Shown here one piece after another: positions 18,605 through 28,470 of a DNA stretch of 64,000 nt. Location: positions 150,318,179 to 150,382,178 of the forward strand of contig NC_080542.1 in NCBI RefSeq assembly GCF_028640845.1. The letters run 5' to 3'. The stretch's first letter is position 1. Each line of letters starts with the position of its first letter. A program made the translations under genes and the position numbers. This DNA is from Ahaetulla prasina. Taxonomy: Eukaryota > Chordata > Lepidosauria > Squamata > Colubridae. Under the pieces are notes generated by a model. It saw only the letters and a program-made list of their open reading frames with translations, ran no database searches and was not told the DNA's origin.

Positions 18605-21516
18605 TATGGGCATTACGGAGACCTGGTTGGGCCCAGAGGGGGGGGTCCCCCTTGTTGAGATGTGCCCTCCAGGTTTCCGAGCATTTCATCAGCCGAGGGT
18701 CCAAGGTAGGGGTGGGGGGGTGGCAGTTGTTATTAAGGAAGATCTAGAGCCGAGGGAGACCACTGTTCCTCAGATTGCCAGCTGTGAATCCCTCTATGTG
18801 CGGTGGGGCTATAGGAATCAGTTGGGCTTGGTGATCGCGTACCTGGCTCCTTGCTGCGTGACCACAGCCCTGCCTGAACTGTTGGAGGTACTTGCTGCTG
18901 TGGCTGTTGAGACCCCCAGACTTATAGTCATGGGGGATTTCAACCTGCCATCAGTTGGCTTGTCATCGATGGCAGCTCGGGAGTTCCAGGCTTCCATGAC
19001 GGCCTTGGACCTGATTCGAGTAAATGATGGCCCTACGCACACGGGGGGAGGCACGCTGAATCTGATTTATATCTCTGGACAGTGGTTAAATGATCTGGTG
19101 TTGGATGATTTAGTAACAGAACTAATGTCATGGTCGGATCATTTTCTCCTTCGCCTAGACTTCTGAACCGCCATTCACCATCGCAGGGAGATGGAACCTA
19201 CACGGTGGTTCCGTCCCAGGCGCCTGATGGACCCTGAGAGGTTCCTGACGGAGCTTGGGCCATTCCCTGAGGATCTGGCCCACGGCACGACTGAGGAACT
19301 GGTCGTGGCCTGGGAACAGGCCGCGGCCGGGGCCTTGGACCGTGTCGTGCCTTTGCGGCCTCTGACCCGGCGTAGATCTCGTCCGGCCCCTTGGTTCTCC
19401 GAGGGGCTGAGGGAGATGAAACGCCGGAGAAGACGCCTAGAGAGCACCTGGAGGTCCAGTCGCCCGGTTGATCGGACACTAGTTAGGTCCTATTCTAGGA
19501 CCTACCTAGTGGCAATGAGGAAGCGAGGCGTTCTACGCCCACCCTCATTGTGTCGGCAGATAACCGCCCGGCCACCCTGCTGGGTGACCCGCCTCTCCTA
19601 CATCAGGAAGTGCGGATGACCTTGCAGGACGTGCCGAGGAGTTTAGTGGTTATCTATACGATAAAATCGCTCAGCTGAGGGACGGTCTGGACCAAATTTG
19701 GGATGATCCAAGCGAGGGAGAGGAGGCACGTCTTGTTGAGCCCATTTGGGATGAGTTTGACCCTGTGGCTCCGGAGGACGTGGACAGGTTGTTGGGGAGG
19801 CTTCACGGCACGACATGTTTACTGGACCCGTGCCCTTCCTGGCTGGTACTGGCCACTCAGCCAGTGACACGAGGCTGGCTCCAGAGGATTATCAACGCTT
19901 CTTTGTTGGAAGGGGTTTTCCCTGCCGCCTTGAAAGAGGCGGTGGTGAGACCCCTCCTTAAGAAGCCCTCCCTGGACCCAGCTATTTTGGGTAATTATCG
20001 TCCAGTCTCCAACCTTCGCTTTGTTGCGAAGGTTGTAGAGAGTGCCGTGGCGCGACAGCTTCCCCAATACCTGGATGAAGACGTCTATCTAGACCCGTTC
20101 CAGTCCGGCTTCCGACCCGGATACAGCACGGAGAGAGCTTTGGTCGCATTGGTGGATGATCTCTGGAGGGCCAGGGACAGGGGTTATTCCTCTGCCCTGG
20201 TCCTATTAGATCTCTCGGCGGCGTTCGATACCATCGACCATGGTATCCTGCTGCGCCGGTTGGGGGGATTGGGAGTGGGAGGCACCGTATATCGGTGGTT
20301 CTCCTCTTATCTCTCCGACCGGTCGCAGACGGTGTTGACAGGGGGGCAGAGGTCGACCGCGAGGGGCCTCACTTGTGGGGTCCCACAGGGGTCGATTCTC
20401 TCGCCCCTGCTGTTCAACATCTGCATGAAGCCGTTGGGTGAGATCATCAGTGGTTTCGGGGTGAGATACCAGCAGTACGCTGATGACACCCAGCTGTACT
20501 TTTCCACCCCGGGCCACCCCAATGAAGTTGTTGAAGTGCTGTCCCGGTGTTTGGAAGCCGTACGGGTCTGGATGGGGAGAAACAGGCTCAAGCTTAATCC
20601 CTCCAAGATGGAGTGGCTGTGGATGCCGGCACCCCGATTCAGTCAGCTGCAGCCGCAGCTGGCTGTCGGAGGCGAGTTACTGGCCCCAAAGGATAGGGTG
20701 CGCAACTTAGGTATCCTCCTGGATGATCGGCTGTCGTTTGAAGACCATTTGACGGTCGTCTCCAGGAGGGCCTTCCACCAGGTTCGCCTGGTTCGGCAGT
20801 TGCGTCCCTTCCTTGATCGGGATGCCTTATGCACAGTCACTCATGCGCTCGTTACCTCTCGCTTGGATTACTGTAATGCTCTCTACTTGGGGCTCCCCTT
20901 GAAGTGCGCTCGGAGGCTTCAGTTAGTCCAGAATGCAGCTGCGCGGGTGATAGAGGGAGCTACGCGTAGCTCCCATGTAACACCACTCCTGCACAGACTG
21001 CACTGGCTGCCTGTGGCCTTCCGAGTGCACTTTAAGGTGTTGGTTACAACCTTTAAAGCGCTCCATGGCTTAGGACCTGGGTACTTACGGGACCGCCTGC
21101 TGTTACCACACGCCTCCCACCGACCCGTACTCTCCCATAGAGAGGGACTTCTCAGGGTGCCGTCCGCCAAACAATGCCGGCTGGCGACCCCCAGGGGAAG
21201 GGCCTTCTCTGTGGGGGCTCCCACACTCTGGAACGAGCTTCCCCCGGGTTTACGCCAAATACCTGACCTTCAGACATTCCGTCGCGAACTGAAGACACAT
21301 CTCTTTATCCGCGCGGGGCTGGCTTAAATTGGAATTTTAATGTTAAATTTATTAATTTTTAAACGGGGTTTTTAGTGTATGGTAAATTTTAATCTCCAGG
21401 CTAATTTAAATAAGTTTTTTAAATTGTATTTTAACCTGTATATTGTATTGTTGGTTTTATCTTGCCTGTACACCGCCCTGAGTCCTTCGGGAGAAGGGTG
21501 GTATAAAAATCAAATA

Positions 21517-21594
<78 letters not shown>

Positions 21595-21596
21595 GT
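18605..21596 (+). mobile_element. L2 LINE, plus strand, RT ORF intact, inserted in L3-like LINE
   Basis: Begins abruptly within the endonuclease (MGITETWLGPEGG at 18606), so 5' truncated, and ends with the ccgccctgag...agggtgg hairpin and a (TAA)n tail at 21518-21592. Endonuclease motifs VMGDFNLPS and SWSDHFLLRLDF are present. Breaks: an in-frame TGA at about 19164 directly after RLDF (where the sister copy has Arg, compatible with CGA to TGA) and indels around 19520-19620. It splits the L3-like LINE at 18604/21597. Confidence 0.93.
19765..21327 (+). pseudogene. L2 reverse transcriptase and C-terminal domain, uninterrupted
   Basis: A 520-codon open frame from MAPEDVDRLLGRLHGTTC through ILGNYRPVSNLRF, SAAFDTIDHGILLRR, GVPQGSILSPLLFN and YADDTQLYFSTPG to the terminal RRELKTHLFIRAGLA and stop. 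All RT catalytic blocks, including both Asp of YADD, are present. Upstream breaks in the same element mean a complete ORF2 protein could not be made from this copy. Confidence 0.92.
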
Positions 21597-23872
21597 ATAA
21601 GCATATATGTATATAGGAAGAAGAAAAGAAAAACAATAGGACAGGAACGGTAGGCACGTTTGTGCGCTTATGCATGCCCCTTATGGTCCTCTTAGGAATG
21701 GGGTGAGGTCAATAGTAGAAAGTTTTTGGTTAAAGCTTTTAGGATTATGAGAAGAGACCACAGAGTCAGGTAAAGTATTCCAAGCACTGATGATTCTGTT
21801 ACAGAAGTCATATTTTCTGCAATCTAGATTAAAGCGGTTAACATTAAATTTAAATCTATTGGTTGCTCTAGTATTATTGCAATTAAAGCTGAAGTAGTCT
21901 TTACCAGAAAGGACATAACAATAGATGATTCTGTGAGTTAAACTTAGGTCTTGTCGAAGGCGACGGAGTTCCAAGTTTTCTAAGCTTAGGATTTCAAGTC
22001 TGGTGGGATAAGGTATTCTGTTGTTTTCAGAGGAGTGGAGAACTCTTCTTGTAAAATATTTCTGGACTCGCTCAATTGTATTGATGTCAGAGATGTGGTG
22101 AGGGTTCCAAACAGGCGAGCTGTATTTTAGAATTGGTCTAGCAAATGTTTTATATGCTCTGGTTAGTAGTGTGGTGTTTTTGGAAAAGAAGCTACGCAAG
22201 ATTAGGTTTACAACTCTTAGAGCTTTTTTTGCTATGTAGTTGCAGTGGGCTTTGGCACTTAGATCATTTGACATGAAAACTCCAAGGTCTTTAACAGGGT
22301 GGGAGTCATCTGTAAGGTAATGTCCATCAAGTATGTACTTAGTGTTTGGGTTCTTTTTTCCTATATGTAAGACTGAGCATTTGCTGGTTGAGATTTGGAG
22401 TTGCCAAGTTTTAGACCAAGCGGTTAGATGATCAAGGTCTTTTTGAATGATAGAAGTATTGTCTGTGGTGTTAAATAGTTTGACATCGTCAGCAAAGAGA
22501 ACACAATTACTTGAGATATGGTCACAAAGATCATTAATGTATAGAATAAAGAGTGTTGGTCCAAGGACGCTGCCTTGAGGAACGCCACTCTTGACAGGAA
22601 CAGGATTTGATAAAGCATTGCCAATTTTGACCACTTGTTGTCTGTTAAACAGAAAAGCAGATATCCATTTGTGAAGGGGTCCTGAGATGCCATAGGATGT
22701 TAGTTTTAGGAGAAGTTTATCGTGTACTACTGAGTCAAAAGCTTTGCAGAAGTCTATGTAGATTGCATCTACTGTTTTGCCTTGATCGAGATTAGTAGTC
22801 CATATGTTTTTACAGTGAAGAAGTTGTAAGTTGCATGATAATCTTTTCCTGAAACCAAATTGTTTATTGGAGAGTAGGTTGTTAGTTTCTAAGTGTGAGG
22901 TAATGGATTGGTTGATGATTGATTCCATGACTTTGCAGGTGACGCAGCAAAGAGAGATCGGTCTGTAATTTTCGACTAAGCTGGGGTCTCCTTTTTTGAA
23001 GATAGGGATGACTGTGGCTAGTGATCAAAGTTTGGGAAGGGAACTGGTAGTGAAAGCTTTATCAAAGATAATGCTTAGGGGTTCTGCTATATTAATGGAA
23101 AGTTTTTTTAAGAAGTATGCACATAGTCCATCGGGTCCAATAGATAGCGATGGTTTTAAGTTATGAAGAGCTTTTCCAACGTTATCTTCTGTGAAATCTA
23201 TATGAGTTAAGTCATCATAATCATTGCTGGTACGTTTGTGGAATGTCGGATATGTGTTATCGGAGTTAACAAAAACTGAGCCAAAGAATATGTTGAAGAG
23301 GTTGGCTTTAACTGTTTTGTCATTGCGTTCTTTGTTGTTAGAATCTTTTAGTGGTGGGATGGATCTTGAGTCTTTAAGTTTATTGTTAACAAAATTATAA
23401 AAGGCACGATTGGAATTTGGGCGCAGAAGGTTCTCTTCTTGCTTGGTGTGGTAATTTGTGCATTCAGTTTTTATTTGGTTGCATATGTTTCTGTAGCGGA
23501 TTTTGAAATTTGCAACATAGCCTTTTTTGTTTCTTTTCCAGAGGGATTTTTTTTTTGATTGAAGCTTTTTTATTGATATGGGTAGTTTGCTTTTCCTGAT
23601 CATGGTAGTCATTTGTGGTACATATAGTTTAATGACTCTATTGATCTCAAGTAGGAAGACTCTATAGTGGTCTTCAGCGGTTATGCAGGTTGCAAATAGA
23701 TTTTGCCAGTCCAGAAATGAAAGATCGTTGTTTATAAGGTCGTAATTGGCTTTTTTTGAAGTTGTAGTTGGGAATACTATTGTTATGACGATTTAAGTAT
23801 GGACGTATATTGAGACGAAAATCAATCATGCAGTGGTCACTGTTGGAAAAAGGTTCTTTAATTAATGTAATA
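21597..23872 (-). mobile_element. L3-like CR1-group LINE (part 2 of split copy)
   Basis: Continuation of the LINE whose tail is at 18471-18604. On the minus strand it encodes a linker region (KLPISIKKLQSKKKSLWKRN), RT (GPDGLCAYFLKKL, NYRPISLCC, FCKAFDSVVHDKLL, GVPQGSVLGPTLFILYINDL, and FADDVKLFN) and a C-terminal region (ILKYSSPVWNPHHI, FTRRVLHSS, ISAWNTLPDSVV). Breaks: a Trp to stop change at about 23014 (TGG to TGA) between two same-frame segments and one frameshift near 23640. The element is 5' truncated at about 23872. CR1-group by RT sequence; L3 or Rex1 affinity is my inference. Confidence 0.85.
21681..22928 (-). pseudogene. L3-like LINE RT core and C-terminus, 415 open codons
   Basis: Open from MESIINQSITSHLETNN to SFNQKLSTIDLTPFLRGP and stop. 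It contains the FADD variant of the RT catalytic box (VLFADDVKLFN) and the C-terminal WNTLPDSVV block. Upstream in the same frame, a single TGA separates it from a further 195 codons (23025-23612). Confidence 0.85.
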
Positions 23873-24040
23873 CAATACAATACAATACCAGTATAATAGA
23901 GTATGGTTTACTATAGTAATTTAATGTAATAGAATAGAGTGCCGAATAGATTAGAATATAGCAATGCAGTGTAATATAATATAATAACAAATAAAAGAAA
24001 TCATTAAAAAATAATAATAAGCAGGAGGCCCTGAGAGAAT
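23873..24040. repeat. AT-rich pentamer repeat, second copy
   Basis: (AATAC)n leading to 'ccagtataatagagtatggt', 'ttactatagtaattta' and 'agaatatagcaatgcag'. It aligns with 15170-15260. It abuts the 5' truncation point of the L3-like LINE. Confidence 0.65.
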
Positions 24041-24410
24041 TATAAAGTGGGAAGGGACTTTTGAGGTTTTCTAGTCCAACCACCTCCTCAAACAAGGGAC
24101 ACTTACAGAATTTGAAGAGCTGGAGGGGACCTTGGAGCTTATCTAATCCAACCCGCTACTCAAGCAGGAGACCCTCACAGAATCATGGAGTGACAGAGTT
24201 GAAAGGGACCTTAAAGGTCATCTAGCTCAACCCCCTCCTTGAGAATCATAGAATAATGGAAAGAATCATAGAAGACAGAATCATAGAATAATGGAAAGTC
24301 CTTTGAGGTCATGTTCAAGCAGGAGACCCTTACAGAATCAAAGAGTTGGAAGGGACCTTGGAGGTCTTCTAGTCCAACTCTCTGCTCCAAGAGGCCGAAA
24401 AGAGAGCCCA
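24041..24410 (-). repeat. Tandem CR1 3'-tail units, minus orientation
   Basis: Four to five degenerate units of 'gttggaagggaccttggagg', 'tcNtctagtccaac', 'cctgctcaagcaggagaccc' and 'ttacagaatca'. This is the reverse complement of the arrays at 11.7 and 12.5 kb. 24240-24300 carries a short internal 'agaatcatagaataatggaaag' type duplication. Confidence 0.7.
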
Positions 24411-24474
24411 GCTCCCTGGGGAAGTGCAGGATCCGTGCCAGCGACTGGGACGTTCCCCCCCCCCTCTGCGCGCG

Positions 24475-24509
<35 letters not shown>

Positions 24510-24834
24510 GTGCCTTATGCCTTATCTCTGCACCGGTTGGATGGCGTCACCCAGAGGGGGGGGCGAGCAGGAAAGGCTCTTTCCATCCACCCATCCGCCC
24601 CTCCCTCTCTGCCTGGAAATCTGGCTGATGACAGCCTTCCAGCCAACCACGTGGCTGGCCCAGGAATCTCCCCGTGGGGGCTGGGTGTCTCTTGCCAGAA
24701 GGGGTCCCTTCTAACAGTTTGGGAGGGGAAAGCAGAACCCCAAAACCTGCAAAGGGAAGGCAGCCTTCCAATCCAGCCTCACTCCCAGCTTTGCCTACCT
24801 CGCAGGGTTGTTATGCCTGACAGGGCAGGGAATA
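24411..24834. other. Intergenic sequence with a CA repeat
   Basis: (AC)n at 24475-24511 preceded by a C-run. The remaining sequence shows no recognised family. Confidence 0.45.
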
Positions 24835-25170
24835 TGGCTAGTCCGGGTTCCAGGATTTGGGAGGCTGCCCTAAAGAAGAGGGGTGCCATCTACTCTCCAA
24901 AGCAGCGGAAAGCCGGACGAGAAGCAATGGATGGAAATTCACCAAGGTGGGAAGCAACCTGGAACGAAGGAGGAATTTCCTAACAGGGAGGACACTTAAC
25001 CAGTGGAACTGCTTGACACTGGAACTTGTGGGTGCTTCATCACTGGAGGTTTTTAAGAAGAGACTGGAGAGACATTGGTCTGAAACGGCCGAGGGGCTGC
25101 TACTTGAGCAGGGGTTGGACCAGATGACTGCACAGGTCCCTTGTAGCTCCATTCTGATTAATAGATATAG
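24835..25170 (+). mobile_element. CR1 LINE 3' end fused to the GATA array
   Basis: Degraded C-terminal CR1 coding sequence ('ggatttgggaggctgcccta', 'ggaagcaacctggaacgaagg', 'gaatttcctaacaggga', 'gaggtttttaagaagagact') followed by the 3' tail ('gcaggggttggaccagatga'). Its 3' end passes within 30 bases into the GATA/GATG array, in the same orientation. Confidence 0.8.
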
Positions 25171-25197
25171 ATGAGAGAGGGAGGGAGGCAGAAAGAG

Positions 25198-25261
25198 AGA
25201 GATGATGGATGGATGGATGGATGGATGGATGGATGGATGGATAGATAATAGATAGATAGAT

Positions 25262-25337
<76 letters not shown>

Positions 25338-25430
25338 GTAGGTAGATAGATATGGATGAGAGATGGATGGATAGATAGAGAGAGATGGATAGATGGATGA
25401 GAGATGGATGGATGATACAGAGAGAGAAAG

Positions 25431-25491
<61 letters not shown>

Positions 25492-25511
25492 TAGATGATA
25501 GATGGATGAAT

Positions 25512-25583
<72 letters not shown>

Positions 25584-25618
25584 TGGATAGATGGATGAGA
25601 GATGGATGGATGATAGAT

Positions 25619-25671
<53 letters not shown>

Positions 25672-25793
25672 GATAGATATGGATGGATGAGAGATGGATA
25701 GATGGATAGATAGATAGATAGATAGATGGATAGATAGAGACAGACAGACAGACAGACAGACACAGACAGACACAGACAGAAAAAAAGAAATAG

Positions 25794-25841
<48 letters not shown>

Positions 25842-25856
25842 GAAAGATGGATGGAT

Positions 25857-25916
<60 letters not shown>

Positions 25917-25971
25917 TAGATAAGAGAGAGAGAGATGATAGACAGACAGACAGATAGATAGAACTAGATAG

Positions 25972-26022
<51 letters not shown>

Positions 26023-26030
26023 AGGAATAT

Positions 26031-26102
<72 letters not shown>

Positions 26103-26123
26103 CAGACAGAAAAAAAGAAATAG

Positions 26124-26187
<64 letters not shown>

Positions 26188-26196
26188 GAGACATGG

Positions 26197-26220
<24 letters not shown>
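25198..26220 (+). repeat. GATA/GACA (Bkm-type) microsatellite array, ~1 kb
   Basis: Over 1,000 bases of mainly GATA with blocks of GATG (25206-25240), GACA (25737-25780 and 26061-26110) and a terminal GA run (26195-26218). Mixed GATA/GACA arrays are the defining component of the Bkm satellite described from snakes. The phrase 'cacagacagaaaaaaagaaa' occurs at 25771 and 26101, 330 bases apart, with matching flanks, showing a higher-order duplication. Long open frames here translate to Leu-Ser-Ile-Tyr repeats and are artefacts. Confidence 0.93.
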
Positions 26221-26227
<7 letters not shown>

Positions 26228-26639
26228 TGGATGAGAGAGCTCCACCCTGCACACAGGTGTTTTCTGGATGAGTCACGCCCACTTTGGGACCGAGCCAGCC
26301 GGGTTTCCTCGCTCGACTGCTGCCGGCACGGGGCGTTCCATAGCTGCCGTTCTCTTGTTCCAGATATTTGATATTCCACCGGAGTGGAAAATCTGCTATA
26401 AATACTTCCATGAATAAAGCATCTGGCGGGCTTGCTCGGACCGTGGGGGCGCCTGGCACCAACCCCAGGGCCCAGGCTTTCTTCTGTGACCGCCGTCGGC
26501 CTGCTACAGGCCCTTTCCAGGCCTGCTGGTGGCATCTCTCCCCAGAGACCCTGGCGGCTGCCTGGCCGGGAGCCGGACATTCCCAAAAGCCGGGTGAACC
26601 GTGGTACTACGTCAGTTTCTCCCTTTTGAGAGACTAAAA
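26221..26639. other. Single-copy island between repeat blocks
   Basis: About 420 bases with balanced composition and no repeat signature, sandwiched between the GATA array and a CR1 copy. It contains 'tgagtcacgcccac' (AP-1-like plus GC/CACC box), 'gtggaaaatctgctataaatac' components (an NFAT-like GGAAAA and a TATA- or MEF2-like CTATAAATA), and 'acattccc' (TEAD-like). No convincing coding frame. This may be a regulatory element; the motif calls alone are weak. Confidence 0.35.
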
Positions 26640-27115
26640 TGATTAAAGGCCTGGAGGCTCAAAGATATGACAGACGGTCGCAGGATTGGGGTTTGGCCAG
26701 TCTAGAGAAAAGAAGGAGCAGCGGGGATGGGGAGGAGAGTTGGGAGGGGCACTGCCCCAAAGAAGAGGGGGTCCGCTTGTTTTTCAAAGCATCAGAAGGC
26801 TGGACGAGAAACAATTGATGGAAACTAACCGATGCAACCTGGAATGAATGAGAAATTTCCTGACAGGGAAGACAATTCACCAGTGGAACTGCTTGCCACT
26901 GGAAGTTGTGGGTGCTCTGTCACTGGAGGTTTTGAAGCAGAGACTGGACAGCCACTTCTCTGGAATGGTACAGGGTCCCTGCTCAGGCAGGGGGGTTGGA
27001 GTAGATGACCTCTGAGGTCCCCTCCATGATTCTGTCATTCTTTAAGGGTCTCCTGTTTCAACAGGGGTTGAAGACCTCCAGCACTCCTTCCAACTGATTG
27101 AATCTTTCATTCTAT
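26640..27115 (+). mobile_element. CR1 LINE 3' end fused to the CATC array
   Basis: Degraded CR1 3' coding end ('ggtttggccagtctagagaa', 'acaattgatggaaactaacc', 'cactggaggttttgaagcag') and two tail units, ending 'gaatctttcattctatcttcc', directly followed by (CATC)n. Same arrangement as the CR1 at 24835-25170. Confidence 0.8.
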
Positions 27116-28012
27116 CTTCCATCCATCCATCCATCCATCCATCCATCCATAACTCCATTCATGCATCTCTCCATCCATCCATCATCCATCCATCATCCAT
27201 CCATCCACACATCCATCCATCCCTCGCTTTCTCCTTCCCTCCATCTCTCCCTCCATCAATCTCTCCCTCCCTCCCTCCCTCCACCCATCCATTCATCCCT
27301 TGCTCCCTCCTTCCCTCCATCTCTCCCTCCCTCCATCTCTCCATCCATCCATCCACACATCCATCCATCCCTCGCTCCCTCCTTCCCTCCATCTCTCCCT
27401 CCATCCATCTCCTCCTCCTCCTCCTCCCTATCCATTCATCCTTGTCTCTTCCTCCATCTCTCCTCCTCCTCTCTCCATCCATCCATCCACACATCCATCC
27501 ATCCTCGCTCCCTCCTTCCCTCCATCTCTCCCTCCATCCATCTCTCCCTCCCTCCACCCACCCACCCATTCATCCCTTGCTCCCTCCTTCCCTCCATCTC
27601 TCTCTCCCTCCCTCCATCTCTCCATCCATCCATCCACATATCCATCCATCCCTCGCTCCCTCCCTCCATCCTTTTCTCCATCCATCCATCTACACATCCA
27701 TCCATCCATCCATCATTCATCCATCCACACATCCATCCCTCCATCTCTTTGTCCCTCCTTCCCTCCCTCCCTCCCTCCCTCCATCTCTCCCTCCCTCCAT
27801 CTCTCCATCCATCCATCCATCCATCATTCATCCATCCACACATCCATCCCTCCATCTCTTTGTCCCTCCTTCCCTCCCTCCCTCCCTCCCTCTCTCCCTC
27901 CCTCCATCTCTCCATCCATCCATCCATCCATCCATCCATCATTCATCCATCCACACATCCATCCATCCATCCACACATCCATCCATCCCTCCATCCCTTC
28001 TTCCATCTATCC
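27116..28012 (+). repeat. CATC/CCTC microsatellite array, ~0.9 kb
   Basis: Alternating blocks of (CATC)n and (CCTC)n with short interruptions such as 'cacacatccatcc' and 'cttccctccatctctc'. Medium-length phrases recur every 85-120 bases, indicating higher-order duplication. Apparent long open frames (His/Pro/Ser repeats) are not genes. Confidence 0.92.
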
Positions 28013-28029
28013 ATTGTCTTCTCTTTGGA

Positions 28030-28235
28030 TTGTGTTGAAGAGCCAGGATTACAAAAAGTCTTTTCTGCCACCTACTGGGCAAATGAAGAACTACAAGAAA
28101 CAATCCAGGTTCTAACCAGAAGCCAACATGGGTTTGTCAAAAGCAGAAAGAAGCCAGACAATTGTCTACTTTCACAAAGTGATAAAATTAGTGGATCAGT
28201 GAAATGCTGTGGCCATGCATGGAATCCTTGGCTGA
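28030..28235 (+). mobile_element. CR1 LINE RT fragment
   Basis: 'agccaacatgggtttgtc' followed by 'gccagacaattg' matches, on the opposite strand, the RT region of the CR1 copy at 32290-32330. Only about 200 bases remain, without open frame. Confidence 0.55.
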
Positions 28236-28470
28236 TGACAATTGACAGAAAAATGGAAAAACTCCGGGGCCAGATGGATTACCAGCAGAATTGTATAAAG
28301 AATTGCAAAATATATTAAGTGATAAAATGTTACAAGTATTCAATGATTTACTAATAGAATCCAAGGCACCCAAATCATGGATGGAGGCATATATAACTCT
28401 TATACCTAAGAGAGAATCAGACCTGCAACAAATAAAAAATTATAGACCAATTTCATTATTAAACGCAGAT
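28236..28470 (+). mobile_element. L1 LINE ORF2 RT, segment 1 of 3
   Basis: Encodes [36 protein letters not shown] and QIKNYRPISLLNADY, the start of the L1 RT domain. It breaks off at NADY where the minus-strand L2 at 28471-30963 is inserted, and resumes at 30964. Confidence 0.85.

Noticed and set aside
24838..26586. Minus-strand open frame of ~580 codons, plus overlapping 434-codon frame
   Set aside because: It translates the GATA/GACA array to Leu-Ser-Ile-Tyr repeats; tetranucleotide repeats have no stops in this frame and no real protein features are present.
27098..28318. Plus-strand open frame of ~400 codons and similar frames in the other phases
   Set aside because: Product of the CATC/CCTC array (Ile-His-Pro-Ser repeats), then degraded CR1 and L1 sequence. 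Not a gene.
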